64,000 nt of DNA from Gilvimarinus polysaccharolyticus (GCF_001187555.1 NZ_LFIJ01000002.1:1426545-1490544), one strand, 5' to 3'; shown: positions 26,561-36,620, counted from the stretch's first letter. A program made the numbers and translations. The notes: generated by a model not told the origin, from the sequence alone.

Positions 26561-29146
26561 ATGAAATACCTACTGATGGGGCTGTTGTGCCTCTATGGCG
26601 CTACCGCTGCGGCCGCGACTTTTACTCAACAGTCGCTGCACAGTTTTGCCAGCCAGGCGAAAGTGCGCTTTAGTGTGCTGAGCAATACCGGTGCTAAAGG
26701 CACGCAAATACGCTTAAGTGTTATTAATGACTCAGAACAATATCTGCCTGCGGGTGAATCTGACTGGTCGATTTATTTTCACTCAGTGCGCCAAGTGACG
26801 GCTACCGCAGGCGAGGGTATTGCCATTGAGCATGTGCAGGGCGATTTGCATCGCGTTATACCTACCGCCCAGTTTATTGGCCTTAAGGCCGGTAATACGT
26901 TAAACGTTGTTTATACCCCCGCCGCCCATATGGTGAGCTATAGCGATTTTATGCCGCGCACGTTTGTGGTGGTTAAAGGCTTGCAACCCGAGGTGTTTAG
27001 CAATACAGACACCGAGGTGTTTAGCGACTTTGTCGACCCGATAACCCAACCTGAACAGCAAATGCGTAATGCCGACGATAAGTTTTTGGTTGCTACGGCC
27101 GCGAGTCGCTATCAAGCCAATCAAGCTCTACCTGCCGCAACCGGCAGTGCCGTAGATGCCTTAAAGCGGGTTATTCCCACCCCTAAAATGGTGGATTATC
27201 AGCGCGGAGAGGCTCAGCTGGACACGACCTGGCGCATTGTTTATGCCGGGCGTTTAAAAAGCGAAGCGCAATACCTTAAAGCCCAATTGGCGGATGTAGC
27301 GGGCTTGGCATTAGAGGCAAGCCCAAGTACGGATCTTAGTTCTAGCGCTGATGATACCCGAGTTATTGTGATGGCCGTGGGTTTGCCGGACGAGCGTAAG
27401 TTAGTACTACCTACAGGAGCCGAGAGCTACAACCTAAGCATCGATAAGCAGCGTATTGTGGTTAACGGTCGAGACAATGCCGGCGCGTTTTATGGGGTAC
27501 AGAGCTTGCTGGGGTTGTTGCCGCCAAAGCCAAACGAGGCGATAACCTTACCGCGTTTGCGTATCGCCGATACACCGCGTGCCCATTGGCGCGGTATGCA
27601 CTACGACATGGGGCGCAACTTTCACGGCAAGGCGGTAACACTGCGGCTAATCGAGCAGATGGCGCGCTACAAACTCAACAAGTTGCACATGCACTTAACC
27701 GAAGATGAAGGTTGGCGTTTGCAGATTCCAGGCTTGCCTGAGCTGACCGACATAGGCGCTAAGCGTTGTTTTGATTTGGCCGAACGTGAGTGCTTGCTTA
27801 CTCAGCTGGGCACCGGCCCCCACTCCACTGGCTCGGGTAACGGTTATTTTACCCGCGCTGATTTTGTCGAGATTCTTAAGTTTGCCGCGATCAGACATAT
27901 AGAGATTATCCCCGAGATCGATATGCCGGGGCATGCTCGGGCGGCGGTTAAATCTATGGATGCACGTTATGCTCGGCTAATGGAGCAGGGCGATGAGGCC
28001 GAGGCACGACGTTATTTGTTGGCTGATCCAGATGATGCGTCAAACTATATAACGGTGCAAAGTTACACCGATAACTCTATCAATGTGTGTTTAGAGTCAA
28101 CCTACACATTTGTCGATAAAGTTATCTACGAGTTACAGCAAATGTACCGCGATGCTGGTTTAAAACTCGATATTTTCCATATGGGGGGTGACGAGGTAGG
28201 CAAGGGCTCTTGGAGCGCTTCGCCCGTGTGTGATGCGCTGTTTGCCAGTGAACAGGGTGTGTCAGGCCCGGCGGATTTAAAACCGTATTTTGTCAGCCGG
28301 GTATCCAGTTTGGCTAATGCGCGAGGCTTGTCGTTAGGAGGCTGGGAGGATGGCTTAATGTACGACGCCACTAACACCTTCAACCGCTCACAGTTTGTTA
28401 ATAAAGAGGTTATCGCCAACGCTTGGGATAATATTTGGGAGTGGGGTGTGGCCGATCGGGCCTATCGACTGGCCAATAATGGTTATCAGGTAGTGATGTC
28501 GCAGGCGACCCACCTGTATTTCGATCATCCCTACGAAGTGCACCCTGACGAGCGCGGTTATTACTGGGCGGCACGCGCCACCAGTGTCGCTAAAGTGTTT
28601 GGTTTTATGCCGGACAATCTTTACGCCAATGCCGATTTCACCCGCAATGGTGATCCTATCCGTGATCTAGAGGCCCTAGTCGGGCGTGAGCTGCCCAAGC
28701 TGCAAACGCCTGACAATATTTTAGGTATGCAAGGGCAGGTATGGAGCGAGACGATTAGGACGGCCGAACAGCTCGAGGCGATGATTTACCCGCGAGTCAT
28801 GGCGGTGGCCGAGCGAGCTTGGCATAAAGCAAGCTGGGAGGGCAGTAACCCCAATCTAGCGGCACGTAACCGAGCCTTTGCCGACTTTAGTCAAACCTTG
28901 GTGCTTAAAGAGTTGCCGCGAATGCAGCATGCCGATGTTAATGCTCATTTGCCGCCGCCCGGCGCGCTGCTTAAACAGGGTAAGTTACACGCCAGCAGTG
29001 CTTGGCCTGGGCTGAGGGTGGAGTATCGCACTGATGCTGATTCACCATGGCTACCCTACTATAACGCCGTTGAGGTTAAGGCTTCAAAGCTCGAACTGCG
29101 CACCCGTGCAGGAGCTTATACCAGTCGTATTACCACAACCGATTAA
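26561..29146 (+). CDS. Beta-N-acetylhexosaminidase (GH20, chitobiase type)
   Basis: Exported enzyme cutting chitobiose and chito-oligosaccharides to GlcNAc. The start at 26561 gives a signal peptide MKYLLMGLLCLYGATAAAA; an earlier in-frame start at 26537 adds eight residues. Domain order: chitobiase N-terminal carbohydrate-binding domain (about 30-170), GH20b domain (about 185-335), catalytic barrel from about 345 to 780 with the Asp-Glu pair in FHMGGDEVGKG, and a C-terminal immunoglobulin-like CHB_HEX_C domain (about 790-861). It lies behind a NagR-type box and before the TonB receptor, matching a periplasmic or outer-membrane chitin-oligomer step. Confidence 0.94.
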   Translation: MKYLLMGLLCLYGATAAAATFTQQSLHSFASQAKVRFSVLSNTGAKGTQIRLSVINDSEQYLPAGESDWSIYFHSVRQVTATAGEGIAIEHVQGDLHRVIPTAQFIGLKAGNTLNVVYTPAAHMVSYSDFMPRTFVVVKGLQPEVFSNTDTEVFSDFVDPITQPEQQMRNADDKFLVATAASRYQANQALPAATGSAVDALKRVIPTPKMVDYQRGEAQLDTTWRIVYAGRLKSEAQYLKAQLADVAGLALEASPSTDLSSSADDTRVIVMAVGLPDERKLVLPTGAESYNLSIDKQRIVVNGRDNAGAFYGVQSLLGLLPPKPNEAITLPRLRIADTPRAHWRGMHYDMGRNFHGKAVTLRLIEQMARYKLNKLHMHLTEDEGWRLQIPGLPELTDIGAKRCFDLAERECLLTQLGTGPHSTGSGNGYFTRADFVEILKFAAIRHIEIIPEIDMPGHARAAVKSMDARYARLMEQGDEAEARRYLLADPDDASNYITVQSYTDNSINVCLESTYTFVDKVIYELQQMYRDAGLKLDIFHMGGDEVGKGSWSASPVCDALFASEQGVSGPADLKPYFVSRVSSLANARGLSLGGWEDGLMYDATNTFNRSQFVNKEVIANAWDNIWEWGVADRAYRLANNGYQVVMSQATHLYFDHPYEVHPDERGYYWAARATSVAKVFGFMPDNLYANADFTRNGDPIRDLEALVGRELPKLQTPDNILGMQGQVWSETIRTAEQLEAMIYPRVMAVAERAWHKASWEGSNPNLAARNRAFADFSQTLVLKELPRMQHADVNAHLPPPGALLKQGKLHASSAWPGLRVEYRTDADSPWLPYYNAVEVKASKLELRTRAGAYTSRITTTD

Positions 29147-29684
29147 ACCAAGCTGAAACTAGAACGTAGCCGGCGGTAATACTTGCCGTCGGCGGGGGGC
29201 TTTAGTTACTTTAAGCAACGTTGTCAGGTGTTTTTTACCGAGCAAAAGAAAGTTAAATTTTTTCATTGGTTAATACTGTTTTTTGGCTTCTAACTTGCTG
29301 TTTTGTAAGACTATTGTCAATTATGGTTTGTTTGACCATAAGGGTTGGCCGTAAAAAACATTGTTTTTGTGCTATTGACAACGTTGTCCCAAGGGCGGTA
29401 AAACTACACTTGTGATATGCGGGTATGCCTAACAAACATAGGTTGGCTTACCTTACGTCATATTGATACGCCAGCTTTAATGCCTGTCTATCGACAACTT
29501 TATTTTAAAGGGGGAAACGACTCGCGTTATAAAAGTAACGCTACAAAATTAGAAAAAACATAGGGTTGTAAGCGTCCGGAGGTTACACCCGAGTACACGC
29601 TGGTTTGTTCGGCTGGTGCTGTAGTGTTGCGTTATTTTGCCTGAAACAACAAATAAGTTATTGCCACATATGAGGAGTTCCAAT
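29147..29684. other. Regulatory region between hexosaminidase and TonB receptor
   Basis: Holds a GC-rich hairpin at 29169-29193 (8-bp stem with one G-U pair, no T-run), a degenerate box GCAACGTTGTC at 29215-29225, the perfect box at 29377-29388 within a likely promoter, and then an unusually long leader of about 270 bases. The leader contains a small stem GCGTTA/TAACGC at 29524-29541. No gene is seen. Confidence 0.75.
29375..29404 (+). promoter_or_regulatory. Promoter with NagR/LacI-type operator before the TonB receptor
   Basis: TTGACA at 29375-29380 is a consensus -35 that runs into the palindrome GACAACGTTGTC at 29377-29388; TAAAAC at 29399-29404 is a fair -10 at 18-base spacing. Binding at the box would cover the -35. 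The degenerate half-conserved box 162 bases upstream (29215) might allow looping. Confidence 0.72.
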
Positions 29685-32600
29685 ATGGATACTAAAAAAA
29701 ATAAGTTTAAGCGGAAGTTGCTGGTTACGAGTATTGCATCGTGCGTACTGGCCTCGGCTTATGTTAATGCTCAAGAATCCGAGCCGATGTTAGAAGAAGT
29801 ACTGGTTACAGGTGTTTACGCATCGCAACAAAATGCGGTTAACACTAAGCGCGATGCCGCATCGGTGGTGGATTCCATCTCTGCAGAAGATATCGGTAAG
29901 CTTCCAGATGTTACTATCTCAGACTCGTTACAACGTATTCCTGGTATCCAGGTTGAGCGTACCGCCGGTGAAGGTGGTCCAGTTCAGATTCGTGGTTTAG
30001 GCAATGTTGCCACTACCTTGAATGGCGAAACATTCCTTAGCGCTACCACTATTGACTCTTCTGGTGCTGATTTCGGTGATCTACCTTCACAGCTATTCAC
30101 TGGCGCGGATGTCTACAAGTCTGCTCGTGCAGATTTAAGCTCACTGGGCATAGCAGGTACTGTTGATCTAAAAACTCGCCGTCCTTTCGATTTAGATGAG
30201 GGTTGGACCTTTGCCGGCCAAGCGGAAGTTGATCACGGTTCTATCAGTGAAGAGTACGATCCTACCATTAGTGGTTTGATTGGCTATAACGCCGAAAATT
30301 GGGGCATTGTTGTTAGTGCGGTAACCACCGAGAAAAACTTGGCAACCGACTACAACGGCTATTTTGATACATCAGAAAACGGTGGTATTGGTGCGACCAA
30401 TAATAACCACACTTGGAGTGCTCCTGCACAAGACGCTGATGTCTACCATTTAGTGCCACAGGGTTTTGCTGCGTTTAATAAAGAAGAAGAGCGTAACCGC
30501 GATGGTATTAATGTATCGTTCCAAGCGCAATTAACCGATAGTGTTGAGCTGGTTGCTGATTATTTTTACAGCAAGCAAGATCGCTTTAACCGTCGCATGG
30601 GCTTCTCACACAACAACCGTTGGCAGACATTCACCGATTACGCTTACGCTGCAGACTTTGGTGAAAATAGCTTTGTTGATGAAGCCGGTAACGACTGGCA
30701 AACAGTTAACAGCTTTGAGGTGCTTCCGTACCGCGTTCAGTCATTTACTCAGGTTAACCGTAACACCGAAGAATCTGAGAACATGAATGTTGAGTTAAAC
30801 TTTGATAACGGTGGCCCGCTTACCGGTCAGGTTCGTGTAACTCGCGCCAATGCAACAGCATCCATGCGTCACGGTTATATCGAAGGCGATATGATGAACG
30901 TTGATCAGGGCAGTCTTGTAACTGGCCCTGGTGGTTTGTTGCAATCTCAGTACTGTGACGAATATGGAGTGATTCCAGGAACCAGTCGCGGTGACAATGG
31001 CGGTTGTTTTGTCCAGTACTCTCCCGATGGCATGACCGGCACTGACTGGCGTATCTCGTACGATGCCTCTGGCGAACATCCAGTATTTGGCGGCTTCGAT
31101 CAAATAGTTGATGGCGGCCAAGGCCAAATGTCTGTTGCTGATTACATGGCGAACATCGATACGTATCGTGTAGGTGCAATCTCATCGGAAAACAACTCTG
31201 ATGATGATGGCGAGCTAAACACTTTCAGTACTCGTTGGAACTATCAGTTTGATGACACTCCGTTTATCAGCAGCATCGATTTTGGGATGCGTCAAAGCGA
31301 ACGCAAGGTTGATCACAATGTCTTCTCTTACTTCGCTAACTTTGCCGATACTGGCTGTTCTGCCCAGTGGAAAGCGAACGATCAGTTTGCCGGTACGTCA
31401 GAGTGTAACCCTGATTTGCCACAAGGTGAGATGGTTGATGGCGAGTTTGTAAATTACAGCTTAGTTCCGCCAATTCGCTTAGACCAGTATAACGACGTCA
31501 TATTTATGGATGACTTTGGTGGTGTATCAGGTATTCCTGGTGTGTGGGTTGCAGACCCTAGCGCCTTTGATGACACACTTGCGTATCAAGAAAAAGTATT
31601 TGGCGAGCAAACTAAGTTTGGTCAACCAGGCCAAAGCTACAGTGTTGGCTTAGATGAGTTTAGCTATTTTGCACAGGCTAACTTCGAAGCAGGTGATTTT
31701 AGCGGTAGCTTAGGTGTGAAAGTTGTTGAAACTGAGTTGAGCATCGTTCAAAACGTTACTGGTGAAAGCGTACCTCACTCGGGTGTTAGCTATGATGTGG
31801 GCGATGTATACACCACCCGCAACTACACTGATGTGTTGCCGGCATTAAACTTGGCCTACGACATTACAGAAGATTTAAAAGTGCGTTTTGCTTATGGCGA
31901 AACTATGCAGCCTTTAGATCTACTGACTTGGGGTGGTGCTAAGTCTACCGGTCGTGTATTTAATGAAGAATGTGGTTGCATGCGTGTCAACGGCGGTGCT
32001 CTAAACGGTAACCCTGAGCTTGATCCTACTCGTGCTAGCAACATGGAAATATCGGCCGAGTGGTATGTAGGTAATGCCTCTGCGTTGAGTGCAGCAATCT
32101 TTAACATCGACATTGATAGCTTTGTTACTGGCGGTACCGTCATGATTGACGAGCCAGATGCCGATGGTATCTTCCGTGGTCCTTGGCCTTTCTCAGCGCA
32201 AGTACAAGGTACTGGTGGCGAAGTGCAAGGTGTTGAGCTAGCGGCTAAAGTTGCCTTTGCTGATATTACCGATGGTTTTATGTCAAACTTTGGCTTCGAT
32301 GTTAACTACACCTTGTCTGAAAGCTCGCAAGATGCTGTTGGTTTAGGTGGCGAAGAGTTGCCATTCGTCAACAACTCTGAAGATACCTACAACGTGGTTG
32401 GTTGGTTCGAGAATGAGTACTTGTCAGCTCGTTTGGCATACAACTTCCGCTCGCCACGTCTGATTTCCGCTGGTAGCCCAGTGACTGGCATGCAGAGCTT
32501 GTATCAAGACGATTACGGTCAACTTGATCTGAACGTTACTTGGGATGTTACCGATAATGTTGCTGTGTACCTTAACGGCTCGAACATTACCGAAGAGTTC

Positions 32601-32690
32601 CAACAAACGTATGTTGAGTTTGCTGAGCAAAAAGCTTTCCAAAACATCTACGAAGCTCGTTGGGCACTGGGTGCTCGGGTAAACTTCTAA
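29685..32690 (+). CDS. TonB-dependent receptor for GlcNAc/chitin oligosaccharides
   Basis: Outer-membrane gated porin of 1001 residues. The ATG at 29685 with GAGGAG upstream is chosen; the in-frame start at 29637 would add 16 residues. It has a signal peptide ending near AYVNA, a TonB box-like EEVLVTG, and a plug domain at about 50-160 (LPDVTISDSLQRIPGIQVER, GPVQIRGLG, TVDLKTRRPF). The long barrel ends in aromatic residues (ALGARVNF), as in the Xanthomonas-Caulobacter TonB group. The NagR-type box and the neighbouring hexosaminidase and halogenase genes point to chito-oligosaccharide or GlcNAc uptake. No siderophore genes are near. Confidence 0.92.
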   Translation: MDTKKNKFKRKLLVTSIASCVLASAYVNAQESEPMLEEVLVTGVYASQQNAVNTKRDAASVVDSISAEDIGKLPDVTISDSLQRIPGIQVERTAGEGGPVQIRGLGNVATTLNGETFLSATTIDSSGADFGDLPSQLFTGADVYKSARADLSSLGIAGTVDLKTRRPFDLDEGWTFAGQAEVDHGSISEEYDPTISGLIGYNAENWGIVVSAVTTEKNLATDYNGYFDTSENGGIGATNNNHTWSAPAQDADVYHLVPQGFAAFNKEEERNRDGINVSFQAQLTDSVELVADYFYSKQDRFNRRMGFSHNNRWQTFTDYAYAADFGENSFVDEAGNDWQTVNSFEVLPYRVQSFTQVNRNTEESENMNVELNFDNGGPLTGQVRVTRANATASMRHGYIEGDMMNVDQGSLVTGPGGLLQSQYCDEYGVIPGTSRGDNGGCFVQYSPDGMTGTDWRISYDASGEHPVFGGFDQIVDGGQGQMSVADYMANIDTYRVGAISSENNSDDDGELNTFSTRWNYQFDDTPFISSIDFGMRQSERKVDHNVFSYFANFADTGCSAQWKANDQFAGTSECNPDLPQGEMVDGEFVNYSLVPPIRLDQYNDVIFMDDFGGVSGIPGVWVADPSAFDDTLAYQEKVFGEQTKFGQPGQSYSVGLDEFSYFAQANFEAGDFSGSLGVKVVETELSIVQNVTGESVPHSGVSYDVGDVYTTRNYTDVLPALNLAYDITEDLKVRFAYGETMQPLDLLTWGGAKSTGRVFNEECGCMRVNGGALNGNPELDPTRASNMEISAEWYVGNASALSAAIFNIDIDSFVTGGTVMIDEPDADGIFRGPWPFSAQVQGTGGEVQGVELAAKVAFADITDGFMSNFGFDVNYTLSESSQDAVGLGGEELPFVNNSEDTYNVVGWFENEYLSARLAYNFRSPRLISAGSPVTGMQSLYQDDYGQLDLNVTWDVTDNVAVYLNGSNITEEFQQTYVEFAEQKAFQNIYEARWALGARVNF

Positions 32691-32747
32691 GTACTGGAAC
32701 AAGCTGTAGTATGTTGCGAGCGCTCGGTTAGGGTGTCTCGCACATTA

Positions 32748-32789
32748 AAACCGTCGTTAAGGCCGTAAGGTTTTTGCGGCGGTTTTTTT
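32748..32789 (+). terminator. Intrinsic terminator after the TonB receptor
   Basis: AAACCGTCG (32748-32756) pairs with CGGCGGTTT (32777-32785) with one G-U pair; a 7-base T-run follows. The stop of the receptor lies 58 bases upstream. The halogenase gene 54 bases downstream is thus at least partly separated in transcription. Confidence 0.8.
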
Positions 32790-32842
32790 ATATTCACATA
32801 TCGGTATATGATGAGCTTGTGTAAGTGCTTTAATGACGATTA

Positions 32843-34369
32843 ATGAACAATAAGGTGGGTACTGTGACGGTACACAATGTCAGTAATATTGTAATTGTGG
32901 GTGGCGGCACGGCCGGCTGGATGACAGCCGCCAGTTTAAGTAAGCATTTTCGTAAAACTAAGGTTGCCATTACGGTAGTCGAGTCTTCGGCTATTGGCAC
33001 CGTTGGTGTAGGCGAGGCGACGATACCTACCTTGCGGCGCTTTTATGCTGAGCTCGGCCTTGATGATATGGCCGTTATGAAAGCGACTCAGGCGACTTGT
33101 AAGCTGGGTATTCAGTTTCAAGATTGGTATAAACAGGGGCATAGCTTTATTCACCCCTTTGGTCTGTTTGGCCAAAAAGCCAACGGTATTGATTTTCATC
33201 ATTACTGGTTACACCTTAAATCGTTGGGCGATACCAGTGCTTTGGCCGACTACTCACTGGGGGTTAATTTGGCCAAAAACAACAAGTTTATTGAGCCTTC
33301 TGTTAATCCGCCGTCAGAGCTGTCGGTTTATGATTGGGCGCTGCATTTTGATGCCGGGCTGTTTGCCAAATTAATGCGCGAGTATGCCGAAAGCCATGGA
33401 GTCACCTGTATAGATGCCAAAATTGACGGAGTTAACTGCGGCGAGGAAGGTATCGACTCATTAGTTTTAGATGATGGCCGTGTTATTAACGGCGATTTAT
33501 TTATTGATTGCTCGGGTTTTAAGGGGTTACTTATCGAGCAGGCATTGCATACCGGCTACCATGATTGGAGCGAGTGGCTGCAGTGCGACAGTGCGGTGGC
33601 GGTGCAGAGCACCAGAGCCGGCAGTGCGCCCTCTTATACGGTGACTCGCGCTCATCAGGCAGGCTGGCAGTGGCGTATTCCGCTGCAACACAGGGCGGGT
33701 AATGGCCATGTGTTTTGCAGCCGCTATATCAGCGAAGATGAAGCGATAGCAACACTTAAAAGTAATATAACCGATGAGCTATTACACGAGCCGCGCCGCT
33801 TTAAATTTACCCCCGGCCGACGCAAACTGGCTTGGAATAAAAACTGTATCGCGGTAGGGCTAGCCTCGGGTTTTTTAGAGCCGCTGGAGTCTACCAGTAT
33901 CGCGCTCATAGAAACCGCGATTGAAAAAATTCGGCGAGTGTTTCAACGGCCGTGGTATACCGCCGCTGCGGTTGATAATTTTAACGATTTAACGGCGCAG
34001 GAATATGAGCGAGTCAGAGATTTTATTATTTTGCACTACAAGTTAAATCAGCGAGAGGACGGCGAGCTTTGGCGTTATTGCCGCGAGATGGAGCTGCCAG
34101 AAATGCTGCGGAAAAAAGTGGCAGCGTTTCGCTCGCAAGGCGATTTGATCCGTTACCCTATTGAGATGTTTGGCGGCCCGAGCTGGGTGGCGATTTATGA
34201 TGGGTTTCAGTATTTGCCCGAGCAGTATGATCAGCGGGTAACCAAGATGAACCCTGAGTATTTACAAAAGGCCTTGGGCGAGATGCGCCAATCGGTCGCA
34301 TCTGCCGTGGCATCGGTGCAAAGTCACGATGATTTTATTGCTCAAAATTGCGCGGCGGCAGCGCCGTAG
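32843..34369 (+). CDS. FAD-dependent tryptophan-halogenase-like protein (copy 1)
   Basis: Flavoprotein of the PrnA/RebH fold, 508 aa. FAD motif IVIVGGGTAGWMTAA is at about 15-29, GTVGVGEATIPTLRRFY at about 53-69 and CKLGIQFQDW near 87-96 carries the Lys that matches the catalytic Lys79 of PrnA. QWRIPLQHR matches the WxWxIP motif, and FLEPLESTSIALIE carries the Glu/Ser pair. All key residues are therefore present. Genes of this type are regular companions of TonB receptors in sugar-uptake loci, where no halogenated product is known, so the substrate is open. Facing paralogue ends 32 bases away. Confidence 0.88.
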   Translation: MNNKVGTVTVHNVSNIVIVGGGTAGWMTAASLSKHFRKTKVAITVVESSAIGTVGVGEATIPTLRRFYAELGLDDMAVMKATQATCKLGIQFQDWYKQGHSFIHPFGLFGQKANGIDFHHYWLHLKSLGDTSALADYSLGVNLAKNNKFIEPSVNPPSELSVYDWALHFDAGLFAKLMREYAESHGVTCIDAKIDGVNCGEEGIDSLVLDDGRVINGDLFIDCSGFKGLLIEQALHTGYHDWSEWLQCDSAVAVQSTRAGSAPSYTVTRAHQAGWQWRIPLQHRAGNGHVFCSRYISEDEAIATLKSNITDELLHEPRRFKFTPGRRKLAWNKNCIAVGLASGFLEPLESTSIALIETAIEKIRRVFQRPWYTAAAVDNFNDLTAQEYERVRDFIILHYKLNQREDGELWRYCREMELPEMLRKKVAAFRSQGDLIRYPIEMFGGPSWVAIYDGFQYLPEQYDQRVTKMNPEYLQKALGEMRQSVASAVASVQSHDDFIAQNCAAAAP

Positions 34370-34400
34370 TAACCATGCTAACTGCCGCCCCGTCCGAGGG

Positions 34401-35951
34401 TTAATCTTCGGCCGCACAGTGACGGGCAATAAACTCGGCGTGCGAGGTGGGCTGGCTGGCGGCATTATGAATAGTGTCGCGTATTTTTTTCAGTTGTTGC
34501 TTTAGGTCGCCAAGCTCAATGGCATCGGCGCGGCGATCGTAATCGTTGGCATCGTAATGAAATCCCATATAAATAGCCGCCCAACTATCGGGCTCAAACG
34601 CCTCGGGCGATTGCGCCATAATATAACCACGGCTCTTATAAAGCTCCATCTTGTGCCGTAGGGTATCGGGTACCGCCATGTTTTGGCAGTGCCGCCAGAA
34701 CTCGGTGTCAGAACGGCGAGTGATTTTGTAATGCAAAATAATAAAGTCTCGAATTCGTTCAAACTCGTGACGATGCTGCCTGTTCACTTCGTCTATATTA
34801 CTTTGACAGTAGCCATGGTGCGGAAAAAACGTTAGTAACCGGCTGATTCCGGTTTGTATAAGGCTAATGCTGGTGGATTCTAATGGCTCTAAAAACCCCG
34901 AGGCCAGCCCTAATGCGTAACAGTTTTTATGCCAAACTTTCTTGCGGGTGCCAGTGACAAACTCAAAGGAACGAGGCTCTTTAATGGGCGCGCCGTCTAA
35001 GCCTTGTAGCAGTGTTTCTCGGGCTGTATCGGTGTTGCAAAAGGCGCTTGAGTAAACGTAACCGTTGCCGGTGCGGTGCTGTAATGGAATGCGCCACTGC
35101 CAGCCAGAATCTCGGGCAATGGTCAGGGTGTAAGGGGTTGGATCGCCATTTTTTTCGGTTTGTATGGCAATCGCACGATCGCAAGGTAGCCATTGCCGCC
35201 AGTCGTCGTATCCGGTTTTTAGCGATTGCTCGATAAGTAAGCCGCGAAACCCGGAACAATCGAGAAATAAATCACCTTGAATTTTCTTGCCGTTATCCAG
35301 CCGTATCGATTCAATATGACCGTTGCTCTGGTCGAGTTGGACGTGTTCAATTTTCCCTTCGAGTCTTATAACGCCACGTTGTTCGGCGTACTCACGTAAA
35401 AATAATGCGTAGCGACCGGCATCAAAATGGTAGGCGTAACCGTAATCGGCCAGTGGTGTTGGCGGATTAGGGTGAGGCTGGGCAAAGCGACCCTGCTTGG
35501 CGAGCTGAGCAGAAAAAGAGTAGTCGGACGGGTCTATCGCTTCGCCTTCGAGCTTTAAGCGATTTAGATAATGATAAAAATCGACGCCCTTTAATGGCAT
35601 GCCGTAATCGGCAAAAGGGTGAAAAAGCGTTGAGTTTGGTTGTCGCCAGTCACGAAACTCGATACCAAGTTTAAATGTGGCGTGAGTTTTTTTAATAAAC
35701 TCTAGCTCGTCTATCCCCAAAGAGTGATTAAAGGCGCGAATACTGGGGATGGTTGCTTCGCCAACACCAACAGTGCCGATTGCTTCGGATTCCACAAGGG
35801 TAATCTGTGGCGCGAGGGGTAGGCTACCTTGTTGCGTTAGTACCTCGAAGTGATGCGATAGTGCCGCCGCTGCCATCCAGCCTGCGGTGCCGCCGCCGGC
35901 GATAACAATACGTTCAATAGTGTTGGTTGTGCGAGCGGATTTTGTATTCAC
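34401..35951 (-). CDS. FAD-dependent tryptophan-halogenase-like protein (copy 2)
   Basis: Second halogenase-like flavoprotein, 516 aa, convergent with copy 1. It has IVIAGGGTAGWMAAAALS, GTVGVGEATIPSIRAF, the catalytic-Lys segment ATFKLGIEFRDW, GWQWRIPLQHRTGNG and FLEPLESTSISLIQ. It is clearly paralogous to copy 1 but has an insert after the first beta strand (EVLTQQGSLPLAPQ) and a different C-terminus. It is probably followed in the same transcript by nothing, since it ends next to copy 1. A half-matching box (TTAACGTTGTT near 35962) lies just upstream but is weak. Confidence 0.88.
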   Translation of the reverse strand: MNTKSARTTNTIERIVIAGGGTAGWMAAAALSHHFEVLTQQGSLPLAPQITLVESEAIGTVGVGEATIPSIRAFNHSLGIDELEFIKKTHATFKLGIEFRDWRQPNSTLFHPFADYGMPLKGVDFYHYLNRLKLEGEAIDPSDYSFSAQLAKQGRFAQPHPNPPTPLADYGYAYHFDAGRYALFLREYAEQRGVIRLEGKIEHVQLDQSNGHIESIRLDNGKKIQGDLFLDCSGFRGLLIEQSLKTGYDDWRQWLPCDRAIAIQTEKNGDPTPYTLTIARDSGWQWRIPLQHRTGNGYVYSSAFCNTDTARETLLQGLDGAPIKEPRSFEFVTGTRKKVWHKNCYALGLASGFLEPLESTSISLIQTGISRLLTFFPHHGYCQSNIDEVNRQHRHEFERIRDFIILHYKITRRSDTEFWRHCQNMAVPDTLRHKMELYKSRGYIMAQSPEAFEPDSWAAIYMGFHYDANDYDRRADAIELGDLKQQLKKIRDTIHNAASQPTSHAEFIARHCAAED

Positions 35952-36011
35952 GGTGCTACCTTTAACGTTGTTTTAATCAGAGTTCTGGCGCGTTTAAAAG
36001 AGGCGCTTATG

Positions 36012-36572
36012 TTACAGCGGCGGAGGCGCCGTTTGAGCAAAAGCCGGGTACTGGTTGGCGTGCTCTAAAAACACAGCAAGGTTGGGGTAGGCGGCAAGCG
36101 ATATACGCCCGCGATATAACCCCCAGGCCAAGTAGCAAGCCAAACGTAGTGCCATATCGCCGTAAGGTGAATGCTTGGGCAGCGGCATTTGATCAAGTTC
36201 GGCCAAGGTGGAGTCGACTCGGGTGCGCTGACGCTGTAAATAGCTACTTTGCTCCACGTTGATGCCGTCGCGCTCTAAGAAAAATAAATTAACGCAGGCA
36301 TCCATCGAGGTGTTAACCAGGCAAAAAGCATCGTATTCGGTAATGTCGGCAAGATAAGGTTGGCCGGATTTTTCTCGAATGTATTTTATAATGGCGGTAG
36401 AGTCGGTAAGGACTGTATCGCCATCTTGTAAAAACGGCACTTTTTGCGTGGGTGATTGTTGGGCACTGGCTTTGTTGTCGGTTTCGATCAGCTCAAAATC
36501 AAGCCCTGACTCTAATAGCGCAATGCGACAGTGGCGAACAAAAGGCGAGGTGTAGCTACCGTAAAGTTTCAA
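36012..36572 (-). CDS. Glutathione S-transferase family protein
   Basis: Thioredoxin-fold GST of 186 residues: MKLYGSYTSPFVRHCRIALLE at the start, KVPFLQDGDTVLTDSTAIIKY carrying the cis-Pro and Asp/Ser glutathione contacts at about 44-65, then the all-helical C-terminal domain. It lies between rdgC and the second halogenase gene on the same strand, 60 bases before the latter. The substrate cannot be told. Confidence 0.88.
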   Translation of the reverse strand: MKLYGSYTSPFVRHCRIALLESGLDFELIETDNKASAQQSPTQKVPFLQDGDTVLTDSTAIIKYIREKSGQPYLADITEYDAFCLVNTSMDACVNLFFLERDGINVEQSSYLQRQRTRVDSTLAELDQMPLPKHSPYGDMALRLACYLAWGLYRGRISLAAYPNLAVFLEHANQYPAFAQTAPPPL

Positions 36573-36620
36573 AATGCCTCCTACTTAATTTTTGGCGTGA
36601 GATCAGTGCAGAGCGGTATA

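Noticed and set aside
35962-35975. TTAACGTTGTTTT upstream of the second halogenase gene as a NagR box
   Set aside because: Only about eight of twelve bases match and the outer positions of the left half are wrong; kept only as a remark.
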